From Cannabis sativa (lineage: Eukaryota; Streptophyta; Magnoliopsida; Rosales; Cannabaceae), in contig NC_083601.1 of NCBI RefSeq assembly GCF_029168945.1, forward strand, positions 35,267,660-35,331,659: DNA of 64,000 nucleotides, in the 5' to 3' direction. This document shows, one piece after another, positions 1-10,820 of the stretch (its first letter is position 1; each line of letters starts with the position of its first letter). The notes beneath the pieces were generated by a model. The model was not told where the DNA came from. It saw only the letters and a program-made list of their open reading frames with translations, and did not search any database. The position numbers and the translations under genes are program-made.

Positions 1-18
1 GCCGCACACCCAGTAACG

Positions 19-3000
19 GTGCTGATCGACAGCGGTGCAACACACAATTTTGTGTCCAAGGATCTCGTGACGGCAGTTAACTTGGCTGTTACCGAGACTA
101 CAGCTTATGGAGTTCTCTTAGGTACCGGTGGTCGAGTTCGAACGGAGGGACTTTGCAAGAATGTCGAGTTGGATCTCGGATCGCTTCGCGTGGTGACTGA
201 TTTTCTACCACTTGAGCTTGGCGGAGCCGATGCTATTTTGGGGATACAGTGGCTGAGTACTCTGGGAAATATGCAAGTAAATTGGCGTACAATGGTGATG
301 AAATTCGAAGTGGGAGGTACTTGGATTACATTGCAAGGAGACCCTAGTTTATGTAAGTCACAGATTTCTTTGAAGGCCTTGATTCACTCTGTCCAACATG
401 AAGGACAAGGCTATTGGGTTCAATGTGGTGCGTTAACGGCGGTGATTGACGAAGAATCGACGGGGATTGAAGCAGACATCGAAGAGTTACTGCACAAACA
501 TGAAGCTGTTTTCGAGATGCCAAAGGGCTTACCGCCTCACCGTTCTCATGAGCATCGCATCACCTTGAGAGAAGGGGCTGGCCCAATTTCCGTACGACCC
601 TATCGGTATGCACAGATCCAAAAAAACGAGATTGAAAAGCTGCTCGCAGAGATGTTACAGGCAGGGGTAGTGCAGCCTAGTACCAGCCCGTTTTCGAGTC
701 CCGTCCTACTCGTCAAAAAGAAAGACGGGAGTTGGCGATTTTGTGTCGATTATCGGGCATTAAACCGTGAAACAGTGGCTGATAAGTTCCCCATTCCAGT
801 CATTGAGGAGCTGTTAGATGAATTACATGGAGCAAAAATTTTTTCGAAGCTTGATCTCAAGGCGGGATACCACCAGATTAGAGTGGCAGCGACGGATGTG
901 GAGAAGACGGCGTTCCGCACCCACGAGGGTCATTATGAATTTTTGGTGATGCCTTTTGGCTTAACCAATGCTCCAGCCACTTTTCAAGCTTTGATGAACG
1001 ATGTTTTTCGTGAGTTTTTGCGGAAATTTGTCTTGGTTTTTTTTGATGATATTTTGATCTATAGCACTTCCATGGAGCTTCATTTGCAGCACTTAGATAT
1101 GGTATTGTCCCGCCTCCAACAGCATCGTTTATACGCTAACAGGAAGAAGTGTTTATTTGGGCAGTCTCAACTGGAGTATTTGGGGCATATTGTTTCTGCA
1201 GAAGGCGTTTCAGCAGACCCGCTGAAACTGACAGCCATGGCAGCATGGCCAACTCCCAGAAATTTAAAGGAATTGCGTGGGTTTTTGGGACTCACTGGCT
1301 ATTATAGAAAGTTTGTGCGTGGTTATGGGTACTTGGCCAGACCATTAACGGATCAGTTAAAGAAAGACTCTTTCGGTTGGAATGAAGACGCTCAAGCGGC
1401 ATTTGTGGCACTCAAAACTGCTATGTGTGAGGTCCCAGTTTTGGCTCTACCGAATTTTAACAGCCCATTTATATTGGAGACGGATGCATCGGGGACGGGT
1501 ATTGGGGCTGTTTTGATGCAGGAACAAAGACCAATAGCTTATTTCAGCAAGGCATTATCACCTCGTGACCGCTGTAAATCAGTTTATGAACGCGAATTGA
1601 TGGCCATGGTCTTGGCTGTACAGAAATGGCGTCCGTACTTGTTGGGCCGCAAATTTATTATTCGCACAGACCAGCGAAGCCTAAGGTACTTGCTGGAGCA
1701 ACGGATGGTAGCAACGGAACATCAAAAATGGCTCACGAAGTTGTTGGGCTATGACTTTCAGGTTCAATATAAACCAGGTTGTCAGAACAAAGCTGCGGAT
1801 GCACTCTCACGGATGCCAGAAGTAGGGGCTTGCAACGCCTTATCAGTCCCTAATTTAATTTCGGTTGTGGACCTGCAAAATCACGTCGCTACCGATCCAC
1901 ATCTGAGTGTCATTATTCAGCAGCTTCAGCAAGGCAAAGACGTGTTAGGATACTCTTTTTCAAACGGCTGTTTGAAGTTCAAAGGCAGGCTGGTAGTTCC
2001 ACCTTCGTCGCCGTTTATAGCGCTGATTTTACAGGAGTACCACTGCAGTAAGATAGGTGGTCATGCAGGCGTTTTTCGCACATTCCAGCGCATTGCCGCT
2101 GATTTTTATTGGCAGGGAATGCGGCAAGATATCCACAAATTCGTTGCTGAATGTCATACTTGTCAACAAAGCAAGTACTTGGCGCAGTCTCCAGCGGGGT
2201 TGTTGCAGCCGCTACCTATACCGGACCAAGTTTGGGACGACATATCCATGGATTTTATTGAGGGCTTACCGATTTCCAATGGGTTCGATTCGATCTTGGT
2301 TGTGGTTGACCGTTTATCAAAATATGGCCACTTTGTACCTCTTCGGCACCCATATACGGCTGCTACCGTTGCTGCCCAGTTTGTCAAAGAAATTGTTAAA
2401 TTACATGGCATTCCCAAAACTATAGTTTCAGATCGGGACAAGGTTTTTCTCAGCCTATTTTGGAAGGAGTTATTTCGGCTGCAGGGGACATCGCTGAAGT
2501 ATAGTACAGCTTACCATCCACAAACGGATGGCCAAACCGAGGTACTCAATCGGTGTTTGGAGACTTATTTGAGGTGTTTTGTGAGCTCTCGGCCTTCGCA
2601 GTGGGTGAAATGGTTGGCGTGGGCGGAGTATTGGTATAACACTGCATATCATTCAGCTGCTGGAATGACGCCTTTTAAGGCTCTTTATCATCGAGATCCA
2701 CCACCGCTCATAAGAATGGAGGGGAACTGCACAATTGTCTCAGCTGTGGAAAAAAATTTACAGGATCGGGACAATGTTTTAGAGTTGTTAAAGCTGAATT
2801 TACAGCGAGCACAACAAAAGATGAAGGCACAAGCGGACAAGAAGAGGCGTGACATTCAGTTTGAAGTCGGAGATAAGGTGTACGTGAAACTGAAACCGTA
2901 TCGACAGCAAACGTTGGCCAAACGGAAAAATCAGAAGCTGGGTCCATTGTTCTTTGGACCGTTTCCAGTTCTAGCAAAAGTGGGATCGACAGCTTACAAA

Positions 3001-3384
3001 TTGCTTCTGCCTCCGGAAGCTAAAATTCATCCAGTTTTTCATGTGTCATAGTTGCGACCAGCGTTAGGCCCTCAACAATCAGCCATTCCTTTGCCGTCTT
3101 CGTTGACTGAAGAACTGGAGTGGCTCCTTGAACCTGAAACCATGTTGGCTTTGCGTCCAGGGACTCAATTTCAGCAGCCACAGGTGTTAATCAAATGGCT
3201 CCATCTACCAGATTTTGAAGCGACTTGGGAAGACTTTAACACAATCCAGCAGCAATTTCCGGATTTCCACCTTGCGGACAAGGTGCGTCTTTGGGCCGGG
3301 GGTAATGTTAGACCGCCCTTGACATACGTGTATGCTAGGAGGGTAAAAAAGGGTGAAAAGAGTGCCAAGTCAGCAAACCGTTAG
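19..3384 (+). pseudogene. Gypsy pol polyprotein with an amber codon before the chromodomain
   Basis: An open frame of about 1010 codons entered from upstream, followed in the same frame by 110 more codons after a TAG at 3049-3051. Visible domains: aspartic protease DSGA at residues 4-7; reverse transcriptase with FFDDILIYS near residues 341-349; RNase H starting at ETDAS near 485; integrase HHCC zinc finger from about 674, with catalytic acids near 744 (MDF), 803 (SDR) and 840 (GQTE). The part after the stop (3052-3381) holds a chromodomain-like IKWLHLPDFEATWEDF, which in chromoviruses directs insertion to heterochromatin. The TAG replaces a codon that is normally sense in the HVSxL motif. 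It is the only lesion I see, so inactivation is recent or the base is a sequencing error. Confidence 0.92.
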
Positions 3385-3415
3385 GAGTGTTTTAATTTAC
3401 TGTATGAGGGTACAT

Positions 3416-3649
3416 TGTTAGAGTGGTGGGGAGTGAGTATATGAGGAGTGAGCTGTAAATTGTATGGAGGTGGGCTGTAAGAAGATTGATTGTATTTGGA
3501 GAGAATCCCAGCTCTCGAACTCTGGGTATTTCTTAAATAAAAAGTCAGCAAGGGAATTCAAACTTTGAATCCCTAGTTTCATTCATCAATTGTGCATTTC
3601 CTCTGTTCTGTAATCTGCAAACCATACCAACCTCTTGCCTATGACCACA
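3416..3649 (+). repeat. Probable 3' LTR of the gypsy element
   Basis: Begins TGTTAGAGTGG shortly after the coding end and ends near TGACCACA. It contains a polyadenylation-like AATAAA at about 3536. Without the 5' LTR in the window the limits are provisional. Confidence 0.45.
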
Positions 3650-3784
3650 ATATATATGAGTACATTTTAGTCCTTGTTGTAATAGAATTATTATAAAATA
3701 CCAACTCTATATGTCAAATTTATTAATATTCTTGTGTGCATATAGTATGTAAATTCATTTTTGTAAATTGTTTAATTACTATTT

Positions 3785-4150
3785 TTTGGTAAAATCTACA
3801 GTACTTGACAGAAGGAAAGATTGCTTCAGAGTTTAAACTTTAAAATAATTAAGGATGATCAATATTTGTTGTGTGGTATGAGCAAAGAAACAAGGGACCA
3901 TTTATCTTTTGAATGTAAAATGAGCAATATATGTTGGTCTAATATAAAGGAATGGTTGGGCTGGAAAACTTCTACCTCCACTCCACGGTTCCACGGCTAC
4001 TGAAATGGATAGATCGGGCGAAGCTCTCTAAGTTTCGAAAACAGGTGTTTGTTGCATCTTATGGTCATGTCAAAATGAAGCATTGTGGAATCAAAGGATT
4101 TTTATGGTGACGTTGCTAACAAAGAGAATGAAACTAGATGTAAAAAATAA
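3785..4150 (+). pseudogene. LINE remnant: reverse-transcriptase zinc-binding (zf-RVT) scrap
   Basis: The frame at 3821-4003 reads CGMSKETRDHLSFEC followed by IKEWLGW. This is the C-terminal zinc-binding pattern of plant non-LTR retrotransposon reverse transcriptases (C..C...E...HLFF.C). Frame-shifted continuation to about 4130 still resembles the downstream part of that domain, including a stretch like FRKQVF. It is a short dead fragment with no visible tail or target duplication. Confidence 0.6.
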
Positions 4151-4769
4151 AGGGTTTACGTCTAAAAAAATATATAATTAATAGATATTAATGATTTGCT
4201 AGATATATTATAGTAAATTTAAAGCAAGCATTTTTTATGATGCTATATGAATGTAAATGATGTTTGTTGAGCAATATACAATTCTGATTTGCCCAAAATA
4301 AAAAATCTACAGTACAATATAAGGATTGTTTCGATACACTCCTATTCCTCCATTTGTTTTTTCATCTAGGATTAGCTTTAAGGTGAGGTGACCAAGGTCT
4401 GCATCTTGGGCCTCTGAACGCTCAAGTCTTGAAATTATAAAAAGAAATATGATTGGTATCAAATTAATATTCAGTGTGATAAATAATGTGGTTTCAAACT
4501 ATGAGATCAATAGATCAATTTCTAATCTCTACTCTTTTATTTGTTTTAGAAATGTTAAATGTGTGCTTATAGAGGATCCAAGCTTGAAACTTTAAGAGTT
4601 TTTTAAAAATTTCATTACTGTGTGAGAGTAGACTAGAATTATTATTCTCATAATATTTAAACTATTTATAGGTCCCAAAATTTAATTATCTTAAATACTA
4701 TATACCTTAAGGCCGACCTAGCATCCAGAATAACATTTTAGTAAATATCAAAAAATAAAATAATAATAG
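4151..4769. other. AT-rich intergenic sequence
   Basis: No reading frame or structured repeat recognised; ordinary AT-rich spacer between the LINE scrap and the Mutator-like element. Confidence 0.5.
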
Positions 4770-4778
4770 TAATAATAA

Positions 4779-5005
4779 GGGTTAATTGCGGTATAACCCT
4801 TAATACTTATATTTTAGTAGCAATTAACTTTTAAAATTTAAATTTTAATGGCAAACCTTTAAAACCAGCATTCGTTTAGCATTTAGCCCTTTCTGTCTAT
4901 TTTTAGCAGTTAAGTGCTAGGTTGGCTATCCATGTGTACATAGGATATTGTCCACGTGGTACAATATTATTAGCCCACATAAATAAATCTTTAAAAATAA
5001 AATAA
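4779..5005 (+). repeat. Left TIR of the Mutator-like element
   Basis: Matches the reverse complement of 5925-6161 over about 230 bp, including the shared blocks TAGTAGCAATTAACT, AGGTTGGCT and TGTGTACATA. By eye the arms differ at many positions and by small indels, so the element is not very recent. Confidence 0.8.
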
Positions 5006-5082
5006 AAAATTATTTTTTTTGAAACACAAAAAAAAAAAAATCATTAAACAAAAAACAATTTTTTTCTGCTTTTTTTTTCCTT

Positions 5083-5084
<2 letters not shown>

Positions 5085-5121
<37 letters not shown>

Positions 5122-5144
5122 AAACCACCACCACCACCACCACA

Positions 5145-5217
<73 letters not shown>
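5085..5217. repeat. CT/GA microsatellite with a CCA run
   Basis: Two long (CT)n tracts separated by a (CCA)n stretch at about 5121-5143. The apparent long minus-strand frames here are translated low-complexity repeat, not genes. Confidence 0.95.
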
Positions 5218-5218
<1 letters not shown>

Positions 5219-5220
5219 AG

Positions 5221-5745
5221 ACCACCGCCACAACCGCACAAACTCCCAAACCTCCACCACCATAACTGCACGAACTCGCAACCTTCCACCACTACAACTG
5301 CACGAACTCGCAACCTTCCACCGCCGCACAAACCCGCGAACCGCTGCCATCAAACCTCCGCCCAAACGCACGGAGGAGGATCTAGAAAGAAATAAACATC
5401 CTCCTAGACGCTCTCTTTTTCTCTCTTTCAATTTTTTTTATACGAAAATTTGAAACCCCAACTTTGAAACCCTATTTTTCAGATCTGACTTTTGGAGTTA
5501 TAGTGAACACGTGGGACAAAGACGATGCGATTGTGATGGTTTCATGCGCTGGTGATTCGATGAATAATATCTTGGGAGTGGCGAAGCTAGATGTGTCGAA
5601 GGGTTCCGATAATACCAATGTGGGTCGGAGGATGTACGGATTAGGGTGCTTTGGAGGAGAGTCATTCTTTGTAGCCGAAAGTTATAATGGTGATGATGAA
5701 GAAGATGATGATATTTGGTATGGTATTTGCATGATTAAAATTTAG
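5221..5745 (+). other. Possible captured gene fragment inside the Mutator-like element
   Basis: Non-repetitive, GC-richer sequence. An open frame at 5464-5745 has no ATG at its beginning; internal methionines occur further in. It encodes a peptide with VMVSCAGDSM, then VAKLDVSKGSDNTNVGRRMY and an acidic DDEEDDD stretch near its end. I do not recognise the family. A CT-rich 5'-UTR-like leader precedes it. The arrangement fits a host 5' UTR plus first exon picked up by a transposon, but this is inference. Confidence 0.4.
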
Positions 5746-5924
5746 GAGATTATGATGGGTGGTGGTGGTGGTGTAGTCTGAAGAAAGAAACAGAGAGAAA
5801 GAGAGGAGAGCGAGAGAGAATGAAGAGAGGGAAAAGGAAAGGCAGAAAAAAAAAATATTTAATGAATTTTTTTAAAATTTTAATTTTTTTTGTGCTTAAA
5901 AAAATATTTTTTTTATTCTAATTT

Positions 5925-6161
5925 TAAATATTTATCTATGTGGGCCAATAATATTGTGCCACGTGTACATTGTGTCTATGTAGACAATATCTTATGTACA
6001 CATAGACAGCCAACCTAGTAGTTAACTGTCAAAAACAGATAAAAAGGGCTAAATAAATGCTAACAGACTGCTGGTTTTGGAGGTTTTGCTGTCAAAATTT
6101 GGATTTTAGAAGTTAATTGCTACTAAAATAAAAGTATTGAGGATTATGCCGCAATTAATCC
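5925..6161 (-). repeat. Right TIR of the Mutator-like element
   Basis: Inverted partner of 4779-5005. It ends at AATTAATCC immediately before the right copy of the 9-bp TAATAATAA duplication. Confidence 0.8.
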
Positions 6162-6208
6162 TAATAATAATAATAAGCTCGTGGATGTTTATTAGACTTC
6201 CTTGACAT

Positions 6209-6438
6209 TGTAAAAAGAGAGAGAACAAAAGATAAAGAAAGATAGATAGAAAGAGATCGGGAAAATAAATAGAAAGAATGAGGTGAAAGATGAAATCTTA
6301 TCTTATTGGATAAAGGAATATTTATAGGTATTTATACTAGTCACTAGCTAACAAGAAAAGAGTGAGCAACAATAACAGAATTGGTTAGAGTCCTAACCGA
6401 CTCCTCTAATTGTAATGGTTGTATTAGCACTCTTGATA
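6209..6438 (-). repeat. Probable 3' LTR of the decayed copia element
   Basis: On the minus strand it follows a purine-rich tract (TTTAAAGGAGA at about 6440-6450), begins TATCAAGAG, contains a TATA-like GTATAAATACC and ends CTTTTTACA. The TA...CA ends are provisional because the partner LTR is missing. Confidence 0.45.
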
Positions 6439-6473
6439 TTCTCCTTTAAACTTATAATTGAAGCACCTTTAAT

Positions 6474-9400
6474 TTAAAGTTTGTCTCTAAATTGATTGAA
6501 GCGGTTGAAATAGCTGGTGAGGGCATTAGCTATTTGATCTATGGTTGGTACATGCTTGACTTTAACATATTGTTGCAACACCTTTTCTCTTACAAAGTAT
6601 AGATCAAGTTCTATATGCTTGGTCCTATCATGTATAGCTGGATTTGCAATGAGCAAAACAGTGCTCATGTACATTCTAGCTAGGGGATGACATGTGAAAT
6701 TCAAAAAAGAGAGTGAATTCAAGTGATTTCTGCAACTACATTAGTTAGAGTTTTGCATTCAGCTTTTGTACTGGACCTTGAGATATTTTGTTGCTTCTTT
6801 TAAGACCAAGTACCAAGATTAGAGCCAAAATAAATTTCATATCCTGATGTTGACCTTTTGTCATCTAGATCTGAGGCCCAATCAGCATTACAAAATACAA
6901 CAACTTCATGATGTTAAGGCTTCTTAAGATGTAGAACAAACTCCATGGTGCTACTGTGAGATATTTGAGAATTTTTTTTTACAAACATCGAGTGGACTTA
7001 AGCAATAACTCCTTGATTGATTCAAGTGATAATTATGTTATCCACATACACCAGAATTAGAGTACTAAATTTAAAAGAGTGTTGAATAAATAAGGACTGG
7101 TCAGATTTGTCTGAGATACAACCAAAAGTGAGAAGAGGTTATTCCAGCCTTTCAAACCAGGCTCTAGGTGTCTAATTTAACCCATAGAGAGCCTTGTTCA
7201 ATTTACACACTAGATTAGGGGCAAAAGTATCCTCAAAACTAGGGGGTTGGCTCATGTACACCTCTTCATGGAGAACGACATTGGGAAAGAAATTGTTTAC
7301 ATCAAGTTGCCTAATTTTCCATCCTTGAGACAAAGCCAATGTGAAAATAATGCAAAATAGTAAGTGGATTGACCACTAGACTGAAAGTTTCAATGAAATT
7401 AAACTTGAATTGTTGGTGAAACCCTTTGGCCACCAATCTTGCTTTGTACTTGTTAATAGTGCCATCTGCATTGACCTTACATTCAATAGTTTATCATCCT
7501 AGTGGTAAGTGAACAAGAATGTATGTCTTGTTTTTGATCAAAGAAAGTATTTCATCACCATATAGCTGCCTACCATTAAGGAAGTTGAAGGGCTTGAGCA
7601 ACTGTGGAAGGGATTATATATGGAGATGCTGAAAACTACTCGGTTTATATACACCAACTTTGGATCTGGTTCTCATCTAATGGACATTTAGAAAATGTGG
7701 TGCATGAGCTTGAACAATAGTTTTAGGTGCTGCAGCTCGTGGAGCATAGACAATATATTGAAAAAATGATGTCATCTATAGGACTAGGTGAGGCATGCTT
7801 AAACAATGGTGAACCAGGTGGAACATGAATTATTGGTGCTCGTGTTTCATTAGTTGATTCCTATTGAGATGCATCTGTACTAGACTCAGATGAAGAGCCT
7901 TGGGTAGCTGGTAACATTTGCTCTTGTTGATTGAGACAACTGGAGATACAGGGTCTTGAAGATAAAGATCCCCATAAGATGAGACAAACGAAGAATTTTC
8001 TGGTGAATGGGAAAATTTGGTGTGGTTCTTTCAGTGTTGATGATTGGAATTTGAGCAAGAAGATGCCATTCTTAATTAAGGAACAATAATAGGTGAGGAA
8101 TTAGGCTTCTTTTGGAAGGAAAATTTCTATTCATCAAAAATGTCATATTTAAGGATATAAAGTCTTCCATTAGAAGCAAGACACTTGTATTCGTTTTAGT
8201 CCAAACTATATCCCAAAAAAGTTAAGATTCCAATCTAAATTGTAACTTGCGTATGTTGTAGGGTCTAATATTAGGAGAAAATATACACCCAAAAGTCTTG
8301 AACCTGAATTACTTTTAAAACAGAACCTCTAGATGTGTTTTGAAGTTTAAAATAGGAGTAGGAAGTATTCTATGGATGAATGCGGCTATTCTGAAGGCCT
8401 CATCCCAAAACTTTAATGGCATTGATGCTTGAGCTAAGAGTTAAGCCATTTTCCACAATAATGTGCTTGTGTTTTCTCTATGTCAAGTCATTTTGTTCAT
8501 GTGTAGTTGGGCAAATATGCATGTGAACAACATTCAATTGACTCGGAAACTTTGAAAAAGTTCTCAATTCACCACCCTTATTTTTCTACAACATTTTTAT
8601 TTTGCTACCAAGTTCAGCTTCAACTTTGAACATTTGAAACACTTTTAAGACTTTATATTTGTTTTCAATGTATAGACCGATAAATCTAGAGTACACATTC
8701 ACAAAATGGATATAATATATGTATCCATTTGAAGGAGTGTGAGAAGGACCTCACAGATTGGACACAACAAGTTACAATGGTGCAGTGTACTCAGAGTACT
8801 GAGAGGCCTTGGGAAAAGGCAATTTGTGAATCTTTCCCAAACAACAAGCAGCTCAAACATATTGTGCATTTTATTATCAAAAGAAATATTATAATTTTTG
8901 AGGAGAGTTTGGACAACCTTACTTGGAAAGGTGACCCAAACTATTGTGTCAAATAACGAAAGGAGAAAAACTTAATTTATTACATTATTAACAAGCAAAT
9001 TAAGTAGAAGTATAGTTGATGTAGAAATAACATGAGCAAAGATGGGTGAGCTGATATTAAGAGAGGTATTGGTGCATGTAGGATCATGAGTGTCAGCAGC
9101 TGGAAGTATGTTCAAGTATAAGATGCCTCAAAAATAAAAATATATAGGTCATTCTTATGTTTTCCTTAAAGAAGGATCAAGTGATTGTCCTCCTCCTTTA
9201 AAAAGTAAGATGCAACATGGAATTCAAACAACACGTTGTTATTTTTAGAAAATTTAGAAACAATTAACAAGTTCTTAGTTATAGCAGGAACATGTTAGAG
9301 ATTGTTAAGCACTAAAGGTTGCTGAGTTTTTTATTAGAAGACTGGAAGGATTGACCTATGCTCAATAGATAAACCTGAACCATATCCCACAAATAATTGC

Positions 9401-9718
9401 TCATGTCCATTGTAGTGAGTGTTGTGCTGAATGTTAGATGCATCTAGAGTGCAATGATTAACTGCACTAGAATCCATATACCAATTCATGTCCCACTCAT
9501 TTGATGAAGTGAGAATATTAGCTTGAGTAAGTGCATCATTAGTATTTTCATTAGAAAAGAAGGTTGGAGAAGGACCAAGAAATTTCTTATCAAAAATGAT
9601 AGTAATAGTTTTGGCATTGAAGTTTATTGTTAGAGAGAATCAACCTCCTCAAATTGAACCAAGATTATCTCGACCTGAGTGAAAGTATAGAAAGCTAAAG
9701 GAATTTAAATTTAAAAAA
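6474..9718 (-). pseudogene. Copia pol remnants (protease, integrase, RT, RNase H)
   Basis: The RNase H end reads DRTKHIELDLYFVREKVLQ with the downstream tail ending FRDKL. A reverse-transcriptase patch near 7200-7290 reads LHEEVYMSQPPSFED and ALYGL. A protease patch near 9470-9500 resembles the WYMDSxAxxH signature but has serine-alanine where DSGA is expected. Frameshifts and stops are scattered throughout, so nothing here can encode a working product. Confidence 0.78.
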
Positions 9719-10112
9719 GGCTAATTAGTAATTTTTCCCCCTGAACTTTGATATGTACTAAATCGTGCCCTCTGAACTTTTTTTGCCGTTAAAATTCCCC
9801 CGAACTATTGAGATTGTTAAATTTAAGGACTTTTATCCAATTTAATTCAATTTTACTGTTTCAGTGATTGTTTATAAACTAAACCATGCTCCCCAGACTT
9901 TGATATTTACCAAATCATGCCCCTCAAACTTTGATATATAATAAATCATGCCTTTGAACTTTCATCTATGTTAGAATTTTTTACTAAAATTAGACAAAAG
10001 TCTTTAAATTTAACAATCTCAATAGTTCGGCGAGAATTTTTAACGGCCAAAAAATTCAGGGGGCACGATTTAGTACATGTCAAAATTCGGGAAGAAAAAT
10101 TACTAATTAGCC
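9719..10112. mobile_element. MITE, Mutator-like family A, copy 1
   Basis: A 394-bp element with terminal inverted repeats GGCTAATTAGTAATTTTTC at both ends, inverted similarity continuing for over 100 bp, and perfect 9-bp target duplications TTTAAAAAA at 9710-9718 and 10113-10121. It splits the decayed copia element, so it is the younger insertion. Two relatives lie at 58519-58872 and 61974-62316. Confidence 0.85.
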
Positions 10113-10671
10113 TTTAAAAAATTACCATATAATTACCACGATATCCTAATGATGGAGAGCTTCAAAGATGATTGAAATGAGGATATAGAGGTAGTGGAAA
10201 AGGTTGCTTCTATCCACCACGATTACAATTTTAGTTCACAAATAAATAAATAAATTTAATTAATTATTAGGTATTATTTTTTATCAGTATATTTAAATTA
10301 ATTTTTAAATATAAAATAAAAATTAATTTAATATATTAATAAAAAAATTATACGAAATAATTAATTAAATTTATTTATTTATGTGAAGAAAATTAAACTT
10401 ATATATATTAATTGACTTAATAAAATATGTCATTTAGCTCAAATAATAATTACTTTACCGCCGTACGTGCAACTGCTAAATGATCAATAACTTGATAATT
10501 ATATCAATTCAATTATTAGCTAGTCAATATATAAACCTCAATCAATTAATTTCCCTTTATCGGTATATATAATAAACCTAGCAAGAAATTACTGAGACAA
10601 AATAATTGAGTGCAACCGAAACCGAACGTACACCAAAACAGTGTTTTGAAGTTAATATATGAATGAATTAT

Positions 10672-10784
10672 ATGAGAGAGAGAGAGAGCGAGAGAGAGAG
10701 AAAGAAAGAATTGTTGAGTACTGGAAAAATGACTTGTTAGAAGAATAGATAGATAGATAGATGGATGGATGGATGGATGGGATA
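10672..10784. repeat. Microsatellites: GA tract and GATA/GATG tetranucleotides
   Basis: A GA-rich tract at about 10674-10703, then (GATA)n passing into (GATG)n at about 10745-10781. Small open frames reading MDGWMDG are produced by the tetranucleotide repeat. Confidence 0.9.
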
Positions 10785-10800
10785 TTTGAGAGGTTTGTCC

Positions 10801-10820
10801 CACGTGAGGAGTCGCACGTG
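10801..10820. promoter_or_regulatory. Paired G-boxes (CACGTG)
   Basis: CACGTG occurs at 10801-10806 and again at 10815-10820, about 1.15 kb before the LBD start codon. G-boxes bind bHLH and bZIP factors; spacing and local base composition make this a candidate cis-regulatory module. Confidence 0.45.

Larger units (their letters stand above)
1..3649 (+). mobile_element. Ty3/gypsy chromovirus, 3' part (5' part outside window)
   Basis: The window opens inside a Ty3/gypsy LTR retrotransposon. Protease, reverse transcriptase, RNase H, integrase and chromodomain follow in the order typical of chromoviruses. gag, the primer-binding site and the 5' LTR are outside the window, so the target-site duplication cannot be checked. 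The 3' boundary is my estimate, taken from a TG start after the coding end and a CA end before AT-rich unique sequence. Clade (Reina-, Tekay- or CRM-like) is not assigned. Confidence 0.93.
4779..6161. mobile_element. Mutator-like non-autonomous transposon, possible Pack-MULE
   Basis: A 1383-bp element bounded by long imperfect terminal inverted repeats starting GGGTTAATTGCGG on the left and, reverse complemented, GGATTAATTGCGG on the right. The same 9 bases, TAATAATAA, lie immediately outside both ends (4770-4778 and 6162-6170). Long TIRs plus a 9-bp target duplication are the Mutator signature, although this duplication is low-complexity. No transposase is visible. The interior holds CT and CCA microsatellites and a relatively GC-rich segment that looks like captured genic DNA. 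Confidence 0.8.
6209..10220 (-). mobile_element. Decayed Ty1/copia retrotransposon, minus strand
   Basis: Reading the minus strand from high to low coordinates: a gag RNA-binding-like piece (10113-10215), then a spacer interrupted by a MITE, a protease region (about 9460-9560), integrase (about 8050-8700), reverse transcriptase (about 7150-7500) and RNase H (6474-6722). This is the Ty1/copia gene order. All frames are broken many times. The 5' LTR and start of gag were not found, so the copy appears truncated near 10220. Confidence 0.8.

Noticed and set aside
4991..5431. Minus-strand frame of 146 codons rich in Arg-Glu repeats
   Set aside because: It is the translated GA/CT microsatellite and CCA run inside the Mutator-like element.
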